Origin: Bacteriovoracaceae bacterium UBA4096 | Lineage (GTDB): Bacteria > Bdellovibrionota > Bacteriovoracia > Bacteriovoracales > Bacteriovoracaceae | Assembly: GCA_002381945.1 (NCBI GenBank) | Contig: DFXY01000026.1 | Span: forward strand, 1 to 64,000 | Length of the DNA stretch: 64,000 nt | Direction of reading: 5' to 3' | Shown: piece by piece, positions 61,731-64,000 of the stretch | How positions within the stretch are numbered: position 1 is the first letter of the stretch | Layout: every line of letters starts with the position of its first letter | Notes under the pieces: model-generated | The model's input: only the letters and a program-made list of their open reading frames with translations | What the model was told of the DNA's origin: nothing | Database searches by the model: none | Made by a program: the position numbers and the translations under genes

Positions 61731-61801
61731 CATCCAGTGTATCGCTACGAAGTGTTTTTCAAATGATGCTTTTTCAACTTCTCTTGTCAAACACCGCTGG
61801 A
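61703..61801 (-). ncRNA. Small structured RNA or 5' leader, minus strand
   Basis: On the minus strand a stem TCCAG/CTGGA (61797-61801 with 61733-61737) encloses GTGTTT/AAACAC (61789-61794 with 61752-61757), and then a perfect 12-bp hairpin with a TTCG loop (61703-61730) follows, ended by ATTTT and the AGGAGG of the PDZ lipoprotein gene. The hairpin could end a small RNA or be an attenuator in the lipoprotein leader. Confidence 0.5.
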
Positions 61802-61950
61802 CTTACATAAAGATTACTCTCCCCCACACCAATAGGAAAATGAGTTTTTTCCAAATTTGCTCTCAAGAAAACTGACTAAATTGCAGCTTCAGAATCAACT
61901 TCCACTATTACTGGGTAGAATATGCATGTGATGCTAATAAGGAGATAAGG

Positions 61951-62208
61951 ATGAAAACATACTTCACAGTTTTTCTTAGTCTTATGATCAATGGGATCGC
62001 CTTAGGTGAGGTCTGGAAAAAACCCAGATATCAACCCGATGAGAATCATTTGAAAGAAGAAATTCAAAAAGAAGAAGAAAATCTTCAGCGAAGAAATGCC
62101 AAACAAGGATTTCGCGAAAACCAGGAAGAAGTATCAACTCCTCGGGATTATACTTCCGGAAAAGATTCGCAAACTCCCGCCAAGGTCAGAAAACCAAAGG
62201 TCAAATAG
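61951..62208 (+). CDS. Small exported charged protein
   Basis: 85 residues with a signal peptide (FTVFLSLMINGIALG), then Glu/Lys/Arg-rich chain (NHLKEEIQKEEENLQRR). AAGGAGATAAGG precedes the ATG. The convergent lipoprotein stop overlaps it by 8 nt. Function unknown. Confidence 0.6.
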   Translation: MKTYFTVFLSLMINGIALGEVWKKPRYQPDENHLKEEIQKEEENLQRRNAKQGFRENQEEVSTPRDYTSGKDSQTPAKVRKPKVK

Positions 62209-63334
62209 TTTTCTGTGGTAGGGCCACTTTATAAATTTTAAACGTCATCCCATCCACTGGACTTCCTGCCGGTGCATCTTGTAGTAAAGAGTCCGTAAAG
62301 ATTAAATTATTCTCATTATCGATTGTAAAAGTATCGGGCCACTTAATTCTCTCATCCTGAATAAGAATCTTCATGTCCCCATCCGGAGTACGATAAGAAA
62401 CTGCATTCCTTTCAAGATCGGCCATATAGAGATTACCTTCTTTATCGAATATCATCCCATCTGGGGCCGGAGTAACCCCCAGATTTTCTACTTTCTTGAC
62501 AAGCTTAGTTTCATCTTTTCTTCCTGTCGTTAATTCTGAAGTAGGCACTCTATAGAGTGTATATCCAGTCAGTGCATGATAATAGAGCTTATCATCCACC
62601 GGAGAGAGGGCTATTCCATCAGAATGTATTTGAGGTTTATCACCATTTGCCAGCTTAAACTCTTCTTTCTCAACTGTCAGAGTGACATTTTCAGATTTTG
62701 TAGAAGGATGCTTATCTAAAAGTCTTTTTGCATCACCTGTTTTCATATCGAGAACAACCAGCCCCCCCAGACCAGAATCAGTTATATAGACCTGATTTGA
62801 TTCATCATCAATTCTGAGATCATTTAAATATGATTTCTTAGGTGCCACTGTTTCATCAAACTCCCAGCTACGTTTTAGCTTATTCGTTGTTAAATCAAAT
62901 TCAAATAGTTTTGCTTGACCGACGACTTCTTTCATTTCCGGAGAACTAGGGTCGAGTACAAAGAGAGAATTTCCATGGGCAAATACCGACTGAACACAAG
63001 TAAACTTATTCTTCTCCGGTTTTCCTTTCCAGCTATTCCATGCTTCATCCGGATAGGGTCTGTAAGTTCCATCCTTTTGAATTTCGACTACCGAAAATGG
63101 CAGATTGTCTCGCCATCTTGGAAAGTTTGCAAATAATCTTCCATCTTGGGTGATAGTCACACCAGTAACTTGCGCTTCTTTGAATTGAGCAACTTCTATT
63201 AAATCAGGCTGCTTCTCAGTTGGAAGTAATCCAATCGTTTTTTTATCTACAACGGTTTCATTTTGAGATTTCTGGACTGAAGAACAGGCCCCAAGTAAGA
63301 AGCTTGAAATTATGAGTATTAAAAGATTTTTCAT
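62201..63334 (-). CDS. MRJP/yellow-type beta-propeller lipoprotein
   Basis: 377 residues from the ATG at 63334 behind GAGGG; a TTG 5 codons upstream is less likely. Lipobox LLGAC. Yellow-family blocks: GVTITQDGRLFANFPRWRD, PFSVVEIQKDGTYRPYPDE, KFTCVQSVFAHGNSLFVLDP, YITDSGLGGLVVLD, IHSDGIALSPVDDKLYY, APDGMIFDKEGNLYMADL. Six-bladed propeller expected. In insects and some bacteria these bind small ligands; substrate unknown. Outer-membrane lipoprotein. Confidence 0.85.
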   Translation of the reverse strand: MKNLLILIISSFLLGACSSVQKSQNETVVDKKTIGLLPTEKQPDLIEVAQFKEAQVTGVTITQDGRLFANFPRWRDNLPFSVVEIQKDGTYRPYPDEAWNSWKGKPEKNKFTCVQSVFAHGNSLFVLDPSSPEMKEVVGQAKLFEFDLTTNKLKRSWEFDETVAPKKSYLNDLRIDDESNQVYITDSGLGGLVVLDMKTGDAKRLLDKHPSTKSENVTLTVEKEEFKLANGDKPQIHSDGIALSPVDDKLYYHALTGYTLYRVPTSELTTGRKDETKLVKKVENLGVTPAPDGMIFDKEGNLYMADLERNAVSYRTPDGDMKILIQDERIKWPDTFTIDNENNLIFTDSLLQDAPAGSPVDGMTFKIYKVALPQKTI

Positions 63335-63400
63335 GAGACCCTCCCTCAAAAGAAAGTCTCATATTAGGAGAGATATGGTCTGCTTAAAAGTGACCTGTTG

Positions 63401-63643
63401 TTAAGGTTGATGCAGCCAGCGTTTAAAATAAAGTATGGGATGATGCCAATCAAAGTGTTGAACTGAATACCTCTTGTAACTATCCACTTTTTCGGGTTCG
63501 GAGTAATGCTTTAACTTATCCAGTTGAATCACTTGATCCGTATTCTTATCAACATGACTCACTGATAAGAACATTCCTATAGGGAACAGTATCCAAAAAC
63601 TCAAACCTATTATTGTAAGAACCATCTCAACTGTGCTGCCCAT
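63401..63643 (-). CDS. Small membrane protein
   Basis: 80 residues from the ATG at 63643, six bases after AGGAGG; the ATG at 63649 would touch the ribosome site. One membrane helix (MVLTIIGLSFWILFPIGMFL) then a charged tail with SVQHFDWHHPILYFKRW. No family recognised. Convergent with nothing close; 66 nt after the lipoprotein start. Confidence 0.6.
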   Translation of the reverse strand: MGSTVEMVLTIIGLSFWILFPIGMFLSVSHVDKNTDQVIQLDKLKHYSEPEKVDSYKRYSVQHFDWHHPILYFKRWLHQP

Positions 63644-63814
63644 AAACATCCTCCTGATATGTGAATTTTAACATTGCTTATGAGGATTGAACCTAAAATG
63701 AGTCTGAGTTTTGAAAACCTGATTATATAGGTCATCAAAAGTTAAGAAAGGAAAAAGTTTAATAACAAAAAGCACAGCCATTAGATTAATGGCTGAAGAA
63801 AACAAGGAGTCTTT

Positions 63815-64000
63815 ATGAAAAAAATTTTATTTCTACTTTCGGCGCTTACTCTATTAAGTTACGGATGTAATCGAAACGAAGATGCAGGAACGGATGCAGG
63901 AATGCAACAGGAAGAAACTCGTGACCTGGGAACGGCCCCAGAAGCAGTTGATTCGCCTGAGGCCAGCCCAACTTCAGATACTATGGACTCTGATATTCAG
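63815..64000 (+). CDS. Small acidic lipoprotein, 3' part cut by window edge
   Basis: At least 62 residues. The ATG at 63815 follows AAGGAGT. Lipobox LLSYGC, then Asp/Glu-rich NEDAGTDAGMQQEETRD. Belongs to the small acidic exported set. The end lies outside the window. Confidence 0.65.
   Translation, partial: MKKILFLLSALTLLSYGCNRNEDAGTDAGMQQEETRDLGTAPEAVDSPEASPTSDTMDSDIQ

Noticed and set aside
1..64000. CRISPR array, tRNA, rRNA, insertion sequence or prophage
   Set aside because: No regular repeat-spacer series, cloverleaf, transposase or phage structural gene seen on either strand.

Overview
The window looks like a piece of chromosome from a Gram-negative, AT-rich (about 40% GC by eye) bacterium. 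The best guess is the Bacteriovorax/Peredibacter side of the Bdellovibrionota. That guess rests on gene repertoire and style: many lipoproteins and small secreted proteins, many response-regulator and degenerate HD-GYP proteins, very tight gene packing, and a TTAC/GTAA-type inverted repeat in front of the SOS polymerase genes. No rRNA, tRNA, CRISPR array, insertion sequence, phage or obvious plasmid gene was seen.

Layout. 1-15.7 kb is mostly housekeeping and stress genes: a cut ABC-F ATPase, an old-yellow-enzyme reductase, YgiQ, a degenerate HD-GYP protein, an acyltransferase, a GIY-YIG protein, ArfB, an M32 carboxypeptidase, an ArsC/Spx-like protein, a receiver, a UDG-like protein, an SOS polymerase pair (umuDC, with a UmuD that starts where processed UmuD' would start), folE, a DUF72 protein, a PNK-type phosphatase and an SDR. 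12.87-13.24 kb has no convincing protein gene but holds a structured RNA with its own terminator on the minus strand.

15.9-38.7 kb reads as an envelope and stress accessory region. It holds CBS proteins (one fused behind a second domain but keeping its own internal ribosome site), tandem metzincin-like lipoproteins, DUF3606 and DUF2383 proteins, hemerythrin, flavodoxin-type reductases, a run of four BON-domain proteins, receivers, cardiolipin synthase, a LysE exporter, two secreted protein-glutaminase-like proteins, three lipoproteins of a CHRD-like family with an EF-hand loop (a fourth lies at 44.6 kb), and a set of tiny secreted acidic proteins. Several families occur as paralogous pairs or quartets, so local duplication has shaped this stretch.

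38.7-64 kb: a phospholipid operon (CDP-alcohol transferase, CdsA, acyltransferase, small transporter), a secreted gluzincin-like protein, an AidB-like acyl-CoA dehydrogenase, a 960-residue exported protein of unknown function, a Zur/Fur regulator convergent with a ZnuD-like TonB receptor, an LD-carboxypeptidase, LOG protein, methylglyoxal synthase, a STAS-CheX protein, a lipase-maturation-factor homologue, a lytic transglycosylase behind a candidate sigma-54 promoter, selD-mnmH for 2-selenouridine in tRNA, a PDZ lipoprotein behind a small structured RNA, and an MRJP/yellow-type lipoprotein.

Functions are assigned from motifs read by eye; no database search was possible. The strongest candidates for something new are the UmuD'-like protein with Arg at the catalytic Lys position, the paired protein-glutaminase-like exported proteins, the fused CBS gene with an internal start, and the two minus-strand structured RNAs.
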